Shown piece by piece: positions 48,968 through 58,182 of a stretch of DNA of 64,000 nt. The position numbers and the translations under genes were made by a program. The notes under the pieces were generated by a model. That model was not told where the DNA came from. It searched no databases and saw only the letters and a program-made list of their open reading frames with translations. Location of the stretch: contig NZ_LQXR01000003.1 in the NCBI RefSeq assembly GCF_001590725.1, forward strand, positions 86,645 to 150,644. Direction: 5' to 3'. The stretch comes from Snodgrassella sp. CFCC 13594. Lineage in GTDB: Bacteria; Pseudomonadota; Gammaproteobacteria; Burkholderiales; Neisseriaceae. Positions within the stretch are counted from its first letter, which is position 1, and each line of letters begins with the position of its first letter.

Positions 48968-49234
48968 TTATTTTTTGCGAAAGGTTGGACGATTAATTCG
49001 TGTGGGCGATTGACCCGTGGCATGCCGAAAATTAATTCGCCCTTTGGTTAAATCGTAAGGTGATAATTCAACAGTCACTTTATCGCCCGCCGCAATGCGA
49101 ATCCGGTGCTTGAGCATTTTGCCTGACGTGTAAGCAATAATTTCATGCCCATTGTCTAATGTGACCATAAATCTCATTTCGGGCAAAATATCTTTTACTG
49201 TACCCTCTAATTCTAACAATTCTTCTTTTGCCAT
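48968..49234 (-). CDS. infA: Translation initiation factor IF-1, extended form
   Basis: OB-fold protein that binds the ribosomal A site during initiation. [44 protein letters not shown] and [21 protein letters not shown] follow the IF-1 pattern to about residue 70. A basic tail of about 17 residues ([18 protein letters not shown]) then extends beyond the usual 72-residue end. It stands alone rather than in a ribosomal-protein operon, so it may be a second copy like the infA2 paralogues of other betaproteobacteria; the window cannot show whether another copy exists. AGGA precedes the ATG. A 23-codon ORF lies 17 bases upstream. Confidence 0.9.
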   Translation of the reverse strand: MAKEELLELEGTVKDILPEMRFMVTLDNGHEIIAYTSGKMLKHRIRIAAGDKVTVELSPYDLTKGRINFRHATGQSPTRINRPTFRKK

Positions 49235-49251
49235 TCTTATCCTAAATTGGG

Positions 49252-49323
49252 TTAGTTACTTTCTTGATTTTGTTGTGCTTTTTTCATTGCACGGTAGGTA
49301 TTGAGTCTACGTCGATGTTGCAT
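49252..49323 (-). CDS. Candidate 23-residue basic peptide upstream of infA
   Basis: ATG at 49323 follows AAAGGA with a six-base spacer, an excellent ribosome site. The product begins [18 protein letters not shown] and ends NQESN; it is strongly basic. Its stop is 17 bases before infA, so the two are very likely on one transcript from the promoter at about 49430. It could be a real microprotein, a translation-coupled leader or an IF-1 autoregulatory element. I do not recognise a family. Confidence 0.5.
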   Translation of the reverse strand: MQHRRRLNTYRAMKKAQQNQESN

Positions 49324-49428
49324 CGCTTGTCCTTTCTTATGATGATGCTGTTTTTATATTCTGTGGATCAAGCAGAAGGTATGACAGACTGGTCGTAATC
49401 GACCGTATTGAAAACTATAAAGTACTGC

Positions 49429-49437
49429 ATTATAGCA
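49429..49437 (-). promoter_or_regulatory. Extended -10 promoter of the small ORF and infA
   Basis: On the minus strand TGCTATAAT is a perfect extended -10 element. No good -35 hexamer is at 17 bp, as is common for extended -10 promoters. It gives a leader of roughly 100 bases before the 23-codon ORF. Confidence 0.5.
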
Positions 49438-49439
49438 TG

Positions 49440-50063
49440 TTTAAAGCAATAATTTTGTCAGATGAGGTAAAGATAAAAATGAAGCCACTTTGGAAGCGAA
49501 GAAACAGAAAAGTGATCAGACAAATCAAGTGATGGGGTTTGGTGGTCATTGCTTCGTTTGCAGAGTGGTGCCTGATGCGGCTTTGATGTGCGTCATCATT
49601 GCCAGAAATCATGGCTCTCAAACATGTTTACTTTGGTTATCGCTGATGGGTCAAGGGTGCATGGCTGTTCGGCTTGGATGACATCACAGCAAGGTTATCC
49701 CAGATTGAGGTATGGCATTGTAAGTGGATTGCGTCGTAGACCGATGATTAGATAGTGCGACGCATCTAAAGTGGTGCTAGGCGCAGACCTGTGTTGCAAC
49801 ATTTCATAATTAGCAGTTTTTCGAGTTATTTATCGGGTAAAGACTGGTTATGTGTCATTTAATGTTGGGAATTTACCCGCTAGAGGTTTGTTCGTCTGGC
49901 AAGTATGAAAACCTCGCAATTGGTTCTGTTTCGCATTTATGGTCTTGGTCTGGTAAGTAGCGACGGATAGGATGAGGTAGTTGCTTAAATTTATCCTATC
50001 TCATCGCTTAGTCACTGCACTGGAGTCAGCTTAAAACAGCATGTGGCCTTTTAATATAATAAT
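49440..50063. other. Gene-free intergenic region
   Basis: About 620 bases with no supported gene. Frames of about 60 codons (for example 49490-49681 on plus) lack a ribosome site and family resemblance. An inverted repeat GATAGGAT/ATCCTATC occurs near 49965-50000. It could hold an RNA or a decayed gene; nothing was recognised. Confidence 0.4.
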
Positions 50064-50091
50064 TAGGCTGCCTGAATCTTCAGGCAGCCTA
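50064..50091 (-). terminator. DUS-pair hairpin after qmcA
   Basis: TAGGCTGCCTGAA (50064-50076) and TTCAGGCAGCCTA (50079-50091) are two complete uptake sequences back to back, 40 bases beyond the qmcA stop. The nominal loop is only two bases, so the tip must open. Confidence 0.6.
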
Positions 50092-50130
50092 CTTGAGTAG
50101 GTACTACTACAAAGGCATGATCAAAGGCGC

Positions 50131-51090
50131 CTATTTATTTGCATTGTTTCCTTTAACAATACTCATACCGGCACTCACCAAACTGCCGATATCGGCCACA
50201 TTGGCAGGCATAATCAGGGTATTGCTTTCTTTAGCCAGTTTGCCAAAGGCATCCACGTATTGTTCGGCGACTTTTAAATTGACAGCTTCACTGCCACCGG
50301 GGGTGCGAATGGCTTCTGCCACCAAGTGGATGGCCTCCGCTGTGGCTTGGGCCACTAAGCGCATGGCCTCTGCTTCACCTTGTGCGCGATTAATTTGCGC
50401 TACTCTTTCGCCATCGGATTCATTGATGGCAGCCTGTGCCTCACCTTCAGATTTTTGAATTTCGGCTTCACGTTGGCCGGAAGCCAAATTGATTTGCTCT
50501 TGCCGCAAGCCTTCTGATTGGGCAATGCGGGCACGTTTTTCACGTTCGGCTGTGATTTGGGCCTGCATAGACCGTAGTATCTCTTGAGGGGGAACCAAAT
50601 CTTTGATTTCATAACGTAAGACTTTTACCCCCCAAGAAATAGCGGCTTCGTCCAATGCAGCCACTACTGTGCGGTTGATGTCGTCACGCTCCTCAAATGT
50701 TTTGTCTAGTTCCATGCGACCGATGACGGAACGCAAGGTAGTTTGAGCAAGCTGAGTGATGGCAACAACAAAATTGCTGGAGCCATAGGAGGCCAGCATC
50801 GGATCCGTGACCTGAAAATAAATAATGCCGTCGACCGTGAGTTGGGTATTGTCACGGGTAATGCAGACTTGGCTTGGCACATCCAAAGGAATTTCCTTCA
50901 GCGTGTGTTTATAAGCCACTTTATCCATCACCGGCACAATAAAACGCAAGCCTGGCGTCAGCGTTTTGTAATAGCGACCCCAGCGTTCAACAATATAAGC
51001 TTCTTGCTGAGGGACAACTTTAAAGGCCATCAAACCAAATACGACAATGGCCAAAAAAATCAAAATGGGCAGGCTGAACAATAATTCCAT
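50131..51090 (-). CDS. qmcA: SPFH/band 7 membrane protein (QmcA/stomatin family)
   Basis: Inner-membrane scaffolding protein of the stomatin/prohibitin superfamily. An N-terminal helix (LPILIFLAIVVFGLMAF) leads into the SPFH domain (VPQQEAYIVERWGRYYKTLTPGL, VDGIIYFQVTDP, RSVIGRMELDKTFEERDDIN), then a Glu/Ala/Gln-rich coiled coil (about residues 185-255) and a C-terminal helix. It is 319 residues, close to E. coli QmcA (305). The start at 51090 is chosen over the adjacent ATG at 51093. It is 11 bases downstream of nfeD, the standard partner, so the two form an operon. Confidence 0.92.
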   Translation of the reverse strand: MELLFSLPILIFLAIVVFGLMAFKVVPQQEAYIVERWGRYYKTLTPGLRFIVPVMDKVAYKHTLKEIPLDVPSQVCITRDNTQLTVDGIIYFQVTDPMLASYGSSNFVVAITQLAQTTLRSVIGRMELDKTFEERDDINRTVVAALDEAAISWGVKVLRYEIKDLVPPQEILRSMQAQITAEREKRARIAQSEGLRQEQINLASGQREAEIQKSEGEAQAAINESDGERVAQINRAQGEAEAMRLVAQATAEAIHLVAEAIRTPGGSEAVNLKVAEQYVDAFGKLAKESNTLIMPANVADIGSLVSAGMSIVKGNNANK

Positions 51091-51101
51091 CAATCAGTCT
51101 C

Positions 51102-51547
51102 CTAGTAAGGATTAAGGGTGGGGTTGAGAAAGAGGAGGGCACTGATGAGCAAAATATTGCCTTCTTTACCATCTATGCGAGCACTGTCGCCAATATGAGC
51201 AGGATAATCAGGCTCTTGAAAACGTGCTTGCCATTGAGTGCCACGGTAACGTACCAGCCACAAATTGCCAGGCAGAGACGATTCCACCACCACCAATTGT
51301 TGGTGATCAGGGTCGTCGGCCACGTTGTGGCCAAAATGTTGGCGGTGGCGTTTTTGCCACCGGCGCACCAATATTATGCCCATAATGGAAAACAGTGAGG
51401 CAATCAGGCATTGACGCCCAATGAAGTACCCAATAGCCATTGTGCTAATCCAGCGCTGATAAACGAGGCACTGACCACCAGTAGATAAAACGTCCCCATC
51501 AGCATCTCAGCCACAAACAACAATACGGCGGCGATGAACCAATACAT
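51102..51547 (-). CDS. NfeD-family membrane protein (one frameshift in this sequence)
   Basis: Partner of the SPFH protein; it resembles E. coli YbbK/QmcA's neighbour. The gene is hidden by an indel. The N-terminal half starts at ATG 51547 behind a strong AAGGAGA and reads MYWFIAAVLLFVAEMLMGTF, then LVVSASFISAGLAQWLL as two helices. The C-terminal OB-fold half is in another frame (LIASLFSIMGIILVRRW, then HQQLVVVESSLPGN). One C is missing opposite GG at 51407-51408; GCCCTG restores GVNALIASLF. Corrected length is 148 residues, like YbbK (152). Without the correction only a 112-residue fragment would be called. Confidence 0.8.
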
Positions 51548-51650
51548 TAATCGTCTCCTTATTTATGAATAATCTGGTTTGGGCAATGGCGCACTGGGTT
51601 GATTTCAGGCAACCAATTCAAGCTTGGCCATGATTATGTTGAAGTAGAAA

Positions 51651-52391
51651 TTATTTTGCGCTGTGCTGGCGTTGGGTTTCACTCAATACCATGCCTGCAC
51701 TGACGGAAACATTTAAGCTTTCAACAGTGCCAAACATCGGGATAGACACCAAAGTATCACACAATTCACGTGTTAAGCGGCGCATGCCTGTCCCTTCTGC
51801 GCCCATCACCCAAGCCATGGCCTGCGGAGCATCGAAATGATACAAGTCGGTATCGCCATCCATATCGGTGCCGACAATCCAAATGTCGCGTTGCTTTAAT
51901 TCGCGCAAAGTGCGCGCCAAATTGGTGACGGTAATATAAGGTACGGTTTCTGCTGCCCCGCAAGCCACTTTGCTGACCGTTGCATTCAGTCCGGCACTTT
52001 TGTCTTTGGGTGCAATCACTGCATGTACACCCATGGCATCCGCCACGCGTAAACAAGCCCCCAAATTATGAGGATCGGTGATGCCGTCTAAAATCAGCAG
52101 CAATGGCGGCTCATTCAGGTTTTCCAAGACGTCATCCAAATCAACATAGTTTTTAGAGGCATCAATAAAGCCCACTACGCCTTGATGACGCGCATGTTTG
52201 CTCAATGCATCCAAACGGGCCATGTCCACGGTCACCACGCGCACCTGTTCTGCTTCTGCTTTGGACAACACTTCGCGCATGCGTGCATCGGTTTTCCCCG
52301 CCAATACATACAATTCGATAAGGCTGCCTGGGTTTTGCCACAAACGAGCATTGATGGCATGGAAACCGATAATGAGGCGTTGGTTGGACAT
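51651..52391 (-). CDS. rlmB: 23S rRNA (guanosine(2251)-2'-O)-methyltransferase RlmB
   Basis: SPOUT methyltransferase that modifies G2251 in the peptidyl-transferase P loop. The N-terminal substrate-binding domain ([14 protein letters not shown]) is followed by [29 protein letters not shown] (motif 1), [37 protein letters not shown] and [20 protein letters not shown] (the knot motifs 2 and 3). It is 246 residues, close to E. coli (243). The start is set at 52391 ([10 protein letters not shown]); the longer ORF reads into the divergent intergenic region. It is transcribed divergently from the RDD gene. Confidence 0.95.
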   Translation of the reverse strand: MSNQRLIIGFHAINARLWQNPGSLIELYVLAGKTDARMREVLSKAEAEQVRVVTVDMARLDALSKHARHQGVVGFIDASKNYVDLDDVLENLNEPPLLLILDGITDPHNLGACLRVADAMGVHAVIAPKDKSAGLNATVSKVACGAAETVPYITVTNLARTLRELKQRDIWIVGTDMDGDTDLYHFDAPQAMAWVMGAEGTGMRRLTRELCDTLVSIPMFGTVESLNVSVSAGMVLSETQRQHSAK

Positions 52392-52541
52392 GAGTGAACC
52401 TATGAATAAACAATGTGGGTAATTATAACGGCAATTGCCGCTCTTTGCCTTGATGTTGACCAATCTGGTTGTAACACGAGCACTTTTCAGGCACAGTGTG
52501 TCCACTTATACGCATGCCGTTTGCTTAATGCTCACTCAAAC

Positions 52542-53318
52542 ATGACCCATCCTTCCCATACCGCTATCGCCAATGCAACCCTAATGGATACCTTGCTATC
52601 GGTACCGACGGCAGAATCCATTGATGTGGTGTTGCGCCCAGCCAATGTATTTGCGCGCAGCCGTGCTTTTATGGTGGATGCGCTGATTAGACTGGTGTGG
52701 TTGGTGGTATCTAATTTATTGTTGCTGCTGCTTTTGCCATTTCTGAATAAAGGCTGGATTATCGGCATTGGCATGGTGAATGTTTTTGCAATCATGTGGC
52801 TTTATCCAGTGTTGTTTGAGGTGTTTGCTCATGGCCAAACCCCGGGGAAAAAATTATTTGGTTTGCGTGTCATGGCCGATAATGGCACGCCGATAGGATG
52901 GTCTGCTTCTTTACTGCGTAATTTGTTGCGCTTGGTTGATGCTTTGCCAGTATTTTATGGCGCTGGCATGATTTGTATGCTGCTGCACCCACAAGGCAAA
53001 CGTGTAGGCGATATGCTGGCGGGCAGTGTGGTGGTTTATGTGCCATTGAAACAAGGGAAAACCGACTGGTCATCATTGTCTGCCATTGTGCCGCAAGCGC
53101 CTCCAGCCAAACTCACTCGCGAAGAGCAACAGGCTATTTTGGCTTATGCTGAACGCCAAATATATTTGCCCCGTATTCGCCGGCAGGAGCTGGCCAACTT
53201 ATGCGTACAGGCGCTATGTGGTCATACTGCACCTGCCACTGATGCCGTTACGCTGGTATTGTCGTGGGCGAAATATATTTTGGGTAGTCAATTGGATTCA
53301 ATACGGACGAAGCCATGA
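52542..53318 (+). CDS. RDD-domain membrane protein
   Basis: Three-helix RDD domain at about residues 30-165. The first Arg-Asp region reads FARSRAFMVDALIRL, the second helix lies in IGIGMVNVFAIMWLYPVLFEVF, and GQTPGKKLFGLRVMADNGTPIGWSASLLRNLLRLVDALP is the RDD consensus. A soluble C-terminal stretch (KLTREEQQAILAYAERQIY) follows. It is 258 residues. No strong ribosome site is at 52542; the ATG was chosen because the upstream frame has no domain. It overlaps the SpoIIM-type gene by four bases. First gene of a six-gene operon; function unknown. Confidence 0.75.
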   Translation: MTHPSHTAIANATLMDTLLSVPTAESIDVVLRPANVFARSRAFMVDALIRLVWLVVSNLLLLLLLPFLNKGWIIGIGMVNVFAIMWLYPVLFEVFAHGQTPGKKLFGLRVMADNGTPIGWSASLLRNLLRLVDALPVFYGAGMICMLLHPQGKRVGDMLAGSVVVYVPLKQGKTDWSSLSAIVPQAPPAKLTREEQQAILAYAERQIYLPRIRRQELANLCVQALCGHTAPATDAVTLVLSWAKYILGSQLDSIRTKP

Positions 53319-54301
53319 AACAAGGTGCATTCGAAAACCAATATCAATCTTTGTGGCAGGCATATGAGCAAAATTTGGTGGCGTTCGAACAGCAAACCAA
53401 ACGGCGCCACTTGCCATTGACCCAAGCACAGGATTTGCTCAGCCATTATGGTGATGTTTGTCAGCACTTGGCTTTGGCACAACAGCGTCAATATTCTGCT
53501 GGTTTGGTGGCTTATTTGCAGCAATTGGCTGCACGCGGCCACAGCCAGATTTATCGTTATCCTGCACGCACTTGGTGGCAGCGACTGCTGGCTTTTGTGC
53601 GCAGTGGGTTGCCTGAAGCCGTGCGCAGAGAAAAAAAAGTGGTGTGCTGGGCGCATGTGCTGTTTTATGGGCCATTTTTATTGGCCATGTTGGTGGTCAT
53701 AATACAACCCGACTGGCTGGCGAAATTGGCGGGTGCTGATGTTGGTGCGCAGGCCGCATCCAGCTACCAGCAAATGGCCGACGATTATGCCCAAGGGGTG
53801 AATCGTCCTTTTTGGCAAAATCCGGCCATGTTTGGCTTTTATGTGTTTAATAACATTGGGATTGCGTTTCAAAGTTTTGCCAGTGGCTTGTTACTGGGTA
53901 TTGGAACTGTGTACACGACGGTATATAACGGTTTATTGATTGGCGGTGTCATGGGCTATATGGCGCATCAGCCATCCGGTTTGGCTTTTTTTTCTTTTGT
54001 GGGTGCACATGGTGCATTTGAGCTGACGGGCTTGGTGCTGGCGGCAGCGGGAGGTTTGCGCTTAGGTCTGGCGGTACTGATGCCCGGAGAGTTACCTCGG
54101 TATCTGGCTTTGAAGCAGCAAGGTGCCCGTGCTGCTGTGCTGATGGGTGGTGCTTTTTTACTGCTGGTGGTGGCAGCCTTGATTGAGGGTTTTTGGTCGC
54201 CATTGACCAGCATCCCGATGGTGTTGAAATTTGTAGTGGGTGGTGCCTTGTGGATATGGGTATATGCCTATTTATTGCTGGCAGGGCATCATGGATCTTA
54301 A
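53315..54301 (+). CDS. SpoIIM-family (stage II sporulation protein M-like) membrane protein
   Basis: Membrane protein of the DUF95/SpoIIM family. A soluble N-terminal part of about 110 residues (LSHYGDVCQHLALAQ, RTWWQRLLAF) is followed by about five helices. The landmark FYVFNNIGIAFQSFASGLLLGIGTVYTTVYNG and FVGAHGAFELTGLVLAAAGGLRLG are typical. It is 328 residues. The organism does not sporulate, and family members outside Firmicutes usually sit with RDD, MoxR and DUF58 genes, as here. It overlaps both neighbours (four bases with RDD, 11 with the next), indicating translational coupling. Confidence 0.8.
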   Translation: MKQGAFENQYQSLWQAYEQNLVAFEQQTKRRHLPLTQAQDLLSHYGDVCQHLALAQQRQYSAGLVAYLQQLAARGHSQIYRYPARTWWQRLLAFVRSGLPEAVRREKKVVCWAHVLFYGPFLLAMLVVIIQPDWLAKLAGADVGAQAASSYQQMADDYAQGVNRPFWQNPAMFGFYVFNNIGIAFQSFASGLLLGIGTVYTTVYNGLLIGGVMGYMAHQPSGLAFFSFVGAHGAFELTGLVLAAAGGLRLGLAVLMPGELPRYLALKQQGARAAVLMGGAFLLLVVAALIEGFWSPLTSIPMVLKFVVGGALWIWVYAYLLLAGHHGS

Positions 54302-55805
54302 TCAAAGCCGAGTCCGTTTTCGTGATCGCAATGCGTGGGAGAGCATGGATATTGGCTTGCGTTTGTTTGCTGAGCGTAAGTGGACTTATTGTGGTGTGTG
54401 GCTGATTCTGAGCTTGCCGCTGTGGACATTGATGGGTGCGCTTTTCTGGCGCTCGCCTTGGTGGGCCGGCTTACTGATGTGGTGGATGAAGCCTTTATTT
54501 GAAGCACCTATGCTGGCTTTGTTGGCGCGCCAGTATTTTGCCCCATTACCTGATTTTGGTGCGTGTTTGCGCATCAGTTGGAGGGCATTATGGCGCAAGC
54601 GTTTGTGGGGCGATTTATCTTGGCGCCGTTTTGATATAACCCGCTCATTAACCTTGCCCATTGTGGTATTGGAAGGGCTAACCAAGCGTGATCTAGCATC
54701 ACGCCGTACAGAATTAAGCCGTTATGCTGGTGGCGCCTGTAGCTGGCTTACTTTTCTAGGCCTACATCTCGAATGGATACTCACGTATGGATTCTTGATA
54801 TTGCTGTTTTGGCTATGGCAAGGGAATCCGGTGCAGGATGCATTGGTGCAACCAGCGTCGATGTCGCAGGTGGGGAAAAGTTTGTGGCAAGGCATATCTT
54901 TGCTGATCACCGGCCAAAACAGTTGGCTTTATCATATATATAACTTGGCTTACGCTTTGGTTTTGGCAGCATGGGCGCCGATGTATGTGGCGGCTGGCTT
55001 TGGCGCGTATTTGAATGCCCGCACCAAGGCTGAAGCTTGGGATGTGCGCTTGCGCTTTGAGCGCTTAGCCAAGCGTTTGGGTCATGCAGTGTGGGTGGCG
55101 GGTGTGCTGGTGTTATTGATGTTGGGCGGTATTCCCGAACCCGCTCATGCTGAACGCCTACCAGATGTCCAAACCATACAACAACAACGCCAACATGTTT
55201 TCAGGCAACCGCCTTTTGCACACATCGATACCCAGAATCGTTATTGTTGGCGTGCGTGTGGCCGCCAACATGCGCAGTTGCCGCAACCTGACTCATCTTC
55301 AATCAACCCGATGCCAGGGCTACGGTTCGTTTTGTGGGTTGCAGCGATATTGTTGTTGGGGGTGGTGGCGGTGCTGTTGGTTAGATGGTTTAAAGCCAGT
55401 CGATTGACAGCCAAGAGTCATCAGGAAAAGGCGGACATGGTGTTGCCAGAAACGGTGTTTGGTCTTGATTTGTCGGCAGAAAATTTGCCACGTGATGTGG
55501 TGGGTCAGGCTCGCCTGCAATTTGCCACTCAGCCACGAGAAGCCGTGGGCTTATTGTATCGAGCCAGTTTACGAGCGTTGCATCAGTCATTTCATGTGCC
55601 ACTTGCTGATAGTGATACTGAATACGAAGTTCTGGGCCGTGTGCGCAATCTACAATCAGGTGCTGTGGTTGGATATTGGCAACAGCTCACCCAACTGTGG
55701 ATCGCCATTGCCTATGCGCATCGACAGCCTGATCGGATGCAATCGGATTTCGATCATGTATGCCAGCAATACACGCAACTTTTGCATCAAGGACGTCGCC
55801 GATGA
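54291..55805 (+). CDS. DUF4129-type membrane protein
   Basis: Long membrane protein with helices at about 30-55, 155-180 and 225-250, an Arg-rich cytoplasmic segment in between (RISWRALWRKRLWGDLSWRRFDITRS), another helix near 270-285, a periplasmic stretch after PAHAERLPDVQTIQ, and a final helix (LRFVLWVAAILLLGVVAVLLVRW). The C-terminal domain (REAVGLLYRASLRALHQ, DTEYEVLGRVRN) resembles DUF4129, often found in transglutaminase or MoxR clusters. It is 504 residues. The start at 54291 overlaps the SpoIIM gene. Its stop overlaps the next start as ATGA. I name the domain from memory and context. Confidence 0.6.
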   Translation: MDLNQSRVRFRDRNAWESMDIGLRLFAERKWTYCGVWLILSLPLWTLMGALFWRSPWWAGLLMWWMKPLFEAPMLALLARQYFAPLPDFGACLRISWRALWRKRLWGDLSWRRFDITRSLTLPIVVLEGLTKRDLASRRTELSRYAGGACSWLTFLGLHLEWILTYGFLILLFWLWQGNPVQDALVQPASMSQVGKSLWQGISLLITGQNSWLYHIYNLAYALVLAAWAPMYVAAGFGAYLNARTKAEAWDVRLRFERLAKRLGHAVWVAGVLVLLMLGGIPEPAHAERLPDVQTIQQQRQHVFRQPPFAHIDTQNRYCWRACGRQHAQLPQPDSSSINPMPGLRFVLWVAAILLLGVVAVLLVRWFKASRLTAKSHQEKADMVLPETVFGLDLSAENLPRDVVGQARLQFATQPREAVGLLYRASLRALHQSFHVPLADSDTEYEVLGRVRNLQSGAVVGYWQQLTQLWIAIAYAHRQPDRMQSDFDHVCQQYTQLLHQGRRR

Positions 55806-57196
55806 ATGTCTTGATGCGATATAAATGGCTTTGTTTGTTACTGGGCTTGGTGGTGGTAATGCTGTTTGTGGTTTCAGCTAATGTGCATAAAGAGAGCCGC
55901 CAGCGCTGGGTGGACAATACAGGCTGGCGAACGGTGGTGGATGGCCAGTTGTATGGTCTACAGCAGTGGTATCAGCATACGCAAGCCAATACGCCGCTAA
56001 AAACGTATCGACAGTGGACAGCAATGACTGACGATAAAAAATCATTCACTCAAGTGGGGCAATTGCTGTTTGTGGAAAACAGCACCGCCGCTGATGCGGC
56101 GACTTATCAAGCTTTGTTACGCTGGGTGGCTCGGGGCAATCATGTGGTGCTGCCCATGCCTTTGCTGTTTGCCCATGAGCAGGCGCAAGACGGTGAGAAA
56201 AATACCCAAAAAAATCAAGGAATTGATGAGTCCGAATTTAAGCAATGGCTGTGGCATAATTGGCGGGTGCAATGGGTCAAACAGGCACAGCGTAATATGA
56301 TGGCGGATGACATCAAATCCGCTGCAGCCCAAGCTTGTCAATCAGATTGGCAGGGTAGTATGCAAGCCCGCATTCAGGTGGGAGATGCACCGCTGCCACT
56401 CGATGTTGCGGAACAATTGAATTGCAACAAGGCATTTAATCAAATTGTGCTGCCTGAGGGCGCCGCTTTGGCATGGGTCGATTCTGCTCCATCTTCATTT
56501 CAATGGGCGCCCAATGCGCCGGTGATATGGGCCGGTAATGGGTATTCAGGCAGCCATATTGTGCGTGTGGCTTATGGCCGTGGCAGTGTGGTTTTGTTGA
56601 GTAGTATCCAACCGTTGTCTAACCCTGATGTGCCTAACCATATTTCAGCAGGCTTAGATCGTTTTGATCATGCTTATTTGGCTGATTATTTGGCACAGGA
56701 CAAATCAAGAATTGTGCTATTGCGTTATTTGGGCGTCATGCCCAAGCAAACGGATGCGCCGGCATGGTGGCGTTTGTGGCTGGCACAGCCGGTATTGATG
56801 CAGGTTCTTTTGGTCGGCGTGCTGTTGTTACTGTGGTTTTTGGCTCAACGTGTGGGTGCCATCCACCGCCAACCGCATGCAGATACGCCTGATTGGACAC
56901 ATTATTTAGATATGCAGGGGCGATTTTTGGGACACCATGGCAGTCGCCGGGATGCTGTGGCAGAAATGCAGACGGCATTGTGGCAACAATGGCAACGACG
57001 GTGGCCTGATTGGTCACGCATAGATGCCAATACCAAAATTGCGCGATTGCAGCACGCATACGAGTCGGCAACACGACAACATGTTTTACGTTGGTTGGCA
57101 CCGGTGGCTGAAGTGGTATCGGAGCAAGATTGGTTGCGTTATGTACAAGCCCATCAATGCTTTCAGGCAACCAACAACAATAACCAAAAGGATTAG
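55802..57196 (+). CDS. DUF4350-type membrane protein
   Basis: An N-terminal anchor (WLCLLLGLVVVMLFVVSAN) leads to a large periplasmic domain resembling the GATase1-like/ThuA-like fold of DUF4350 (TAADAATYQALLRWVARGNHVVLPMPLLF, then GRGSVVLLSS). A second helix (PVLMQVLLVGVLLLLWFLAQRVG) precedes a short cytoplasmic tail. It is 464 residues. The ATGA junction with the preceding gene and three-base spacing to moxR place it firmly in the operon. The family is uncharacterised; the assignment rests on domain pattern and gene order. Confidence 0.6.
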   Translation: MNVLMRYKWLCLLLGLVVVMLFVVSANVHKESRQRWVDNTGWRTVVDGQLYGLQQWYQHTQANTPLKTYRQWTAMTDDKKSFTQVGQLLFVENSTAADAATYQALLRWVARGNHVVLPMPLLFAHEQAQDGEKNTQKNQGIDESEFKQWLWHNWRVQWVKQAQRNMMADDIKSAAAQACQSDWQGSMQARIQVGDAPLPLDVAEQLNCNKAFNQIVLPEGAALAWVDSAPSSFQWAPNAPVIWAGNGYSGSHIVRVAYGRGSVVLLSSIQPLSNPDVPNHISAGLDRFDHAYLADYLAQDKSRIVLLRYLGVMPKQTDAPAWWRLWLAQPVLMQVLLVGVLLLLWFLAQRVGAIHRQPHADTPDWTHYLDMQGRFLGHHGSRRDAVAEMQTALWQQWQRRWPDWSRIDANTKIARLQHAYESATRQHVLRWLAPVAEVVSEQDWLRYVQAHQCFQATNNNNQKD

Positions 57197-57198
57197 AC

Positions 57199-58182
57199 AT
57201 GCAGAGCCATGAATCAAATCGTCAAGGTGTGCTTCAGGCAGCCAAAGTGGCCCAATATTTGCGCACCCGTTTGAATCAGGTGGTGATTGGACAAGCCAAA
57301 ACTGTGGATGCCGTGCTCACGGCTTTTTTAGCAGGTGGTCATGTGTTGTTGGAAGGCGTGCCTGGTGTGGGTAAAACGTTATTGGTGCGTGCGTTGGCGC
57401 AAACGTTTTCGGGGACATTCAAACGCATTCAATTTACCCCCGATCTGATGCCAGCCGACGTGACCGGCCATTACCGATTTGATGCGCGCGCACAAGATTT
57501 TGTGCTGCGCCAAGGCCCTGTGTTTACTCATTTGTTGTTGGCCGATGAAATCAATCGTGCCCCTGCTAAAACACAAGCGGCCTTGTTGGAAGTCATGCAA
57601 GAGCGGGCCGTCACTTTGGATGGCATGACGCATATGCTGGATTTGCCTTTTATGGTGTTGGCCACCCAGAATCCCATTGAGCAGGAAGGTACTTATCCTT
57701 TACCCGAGGCACAGCTAGACCGGTTTATGTTTAAGATCAACATGGATTACCCCAGTGCCGCAGACGAAGTGCGTTTGGTGAAAGCTGTGGTGGGCAGTCA
57801 AGATGGGGATGTGTTGCAAGCAGATGCGCCAAAGCATGTGTTTCAGGCAGCTCAAATTGTGCAGTTGCAAAAATGGGTGAGCAGAGTGGCTGTCGATGAG
57901 GCACTGATTGATTATGCTGTACGGTTGGTGGCTGCCAGTCGTCAGTCTGTTTCTTTAGCGGTGGGAGCAGGGCCGAGGGCCAGTATTACGCTGGTGTCCG
58001 CTGCGCGAGCGTATGCTTTGCTGAATGAGCGTGATTTCGTATTGCCTGATGATATTAAGGCGGTCTGCTTGCCCACGTTGCGTCATCGCGTGGTGTTGTC
58101 GACACAAATGGAAATGGATGGTGTGCGTATTGATGATGTTTTGCAGGATTTGTGTCAGTCTGTGGCAGTACCGCGAGTGTGA
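57199..58182 (+). CDS. MoxR-family AAA+ ATPase
   Basis: Chaperone-like ATPase of the MoxR branch, usually acting on or with a von Willebrand A protein such as its DUF58 neighbour. Walker A GVPGVGKTLL is at residues 53-62, followed by FTPDLMPADVTGHY, Walker B LLLADEINRAPAKTQAALLEVMQE, sensor 1 VLATQNPIEQEGTYPLPEAQLDRFM and the lid region VGAGPRASITLVSAARAYALL. It is 327 residues, of normal length. It begins three bases after the DUF4350 gene and ends directly before the DUF58 gene. Confidence 0.9.
   Translation: MQSHESNRQGVLQAAKVAQYLRTRLNQVVIGQAKTVDAVLTAFLAGGHVLLEGVPGVGKTLLVRALAQTFSGTFKRIQFTPDLMPADVTGHYRFDARAQDFVLRQGPVFTHLLLADEINRAPAKTQAALLEVMQERAVTLDGMTHMLDLPFMVLATQNPIEQEGTYPLPEAQLDRFMFKINMDYPSAADEVRLVKAVVGSQDGDVLQADAPKHVFQAAQIVQLQKWVSRVAVDEALIDYAVRLVAASRQSVSLAVGAGPRASITLVSAARAYALLNERDFVLPDDIKAVCLPTLRHRVVLSTQMEMDGVRIDDVLQDLCQSVAVPRV

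Noticed and set aside
48679..49023. 114-codon minus-strand ORF overlapping infA's end and both terminators
   Set aside because: It runs through two terminator hairpins, overlaps infA in another frame and resembles no family; its start has no ribosome site.
49490..49681. 63-codon plus-strand ORF in the gap before qmcA
   Set aside because: Poor codon pattern and no upstream ribosome site; no match to a known small protein.
55147..55407. Alternative frame in the DUF4129 gene suggesting another frameshift near the unusual YCWRACG segment
   Set aside because: The main frame is continuous, has helices on both sides and ends at the expected coupled stop; the alternative frame is Cys/Trp-rich and not protein-like.
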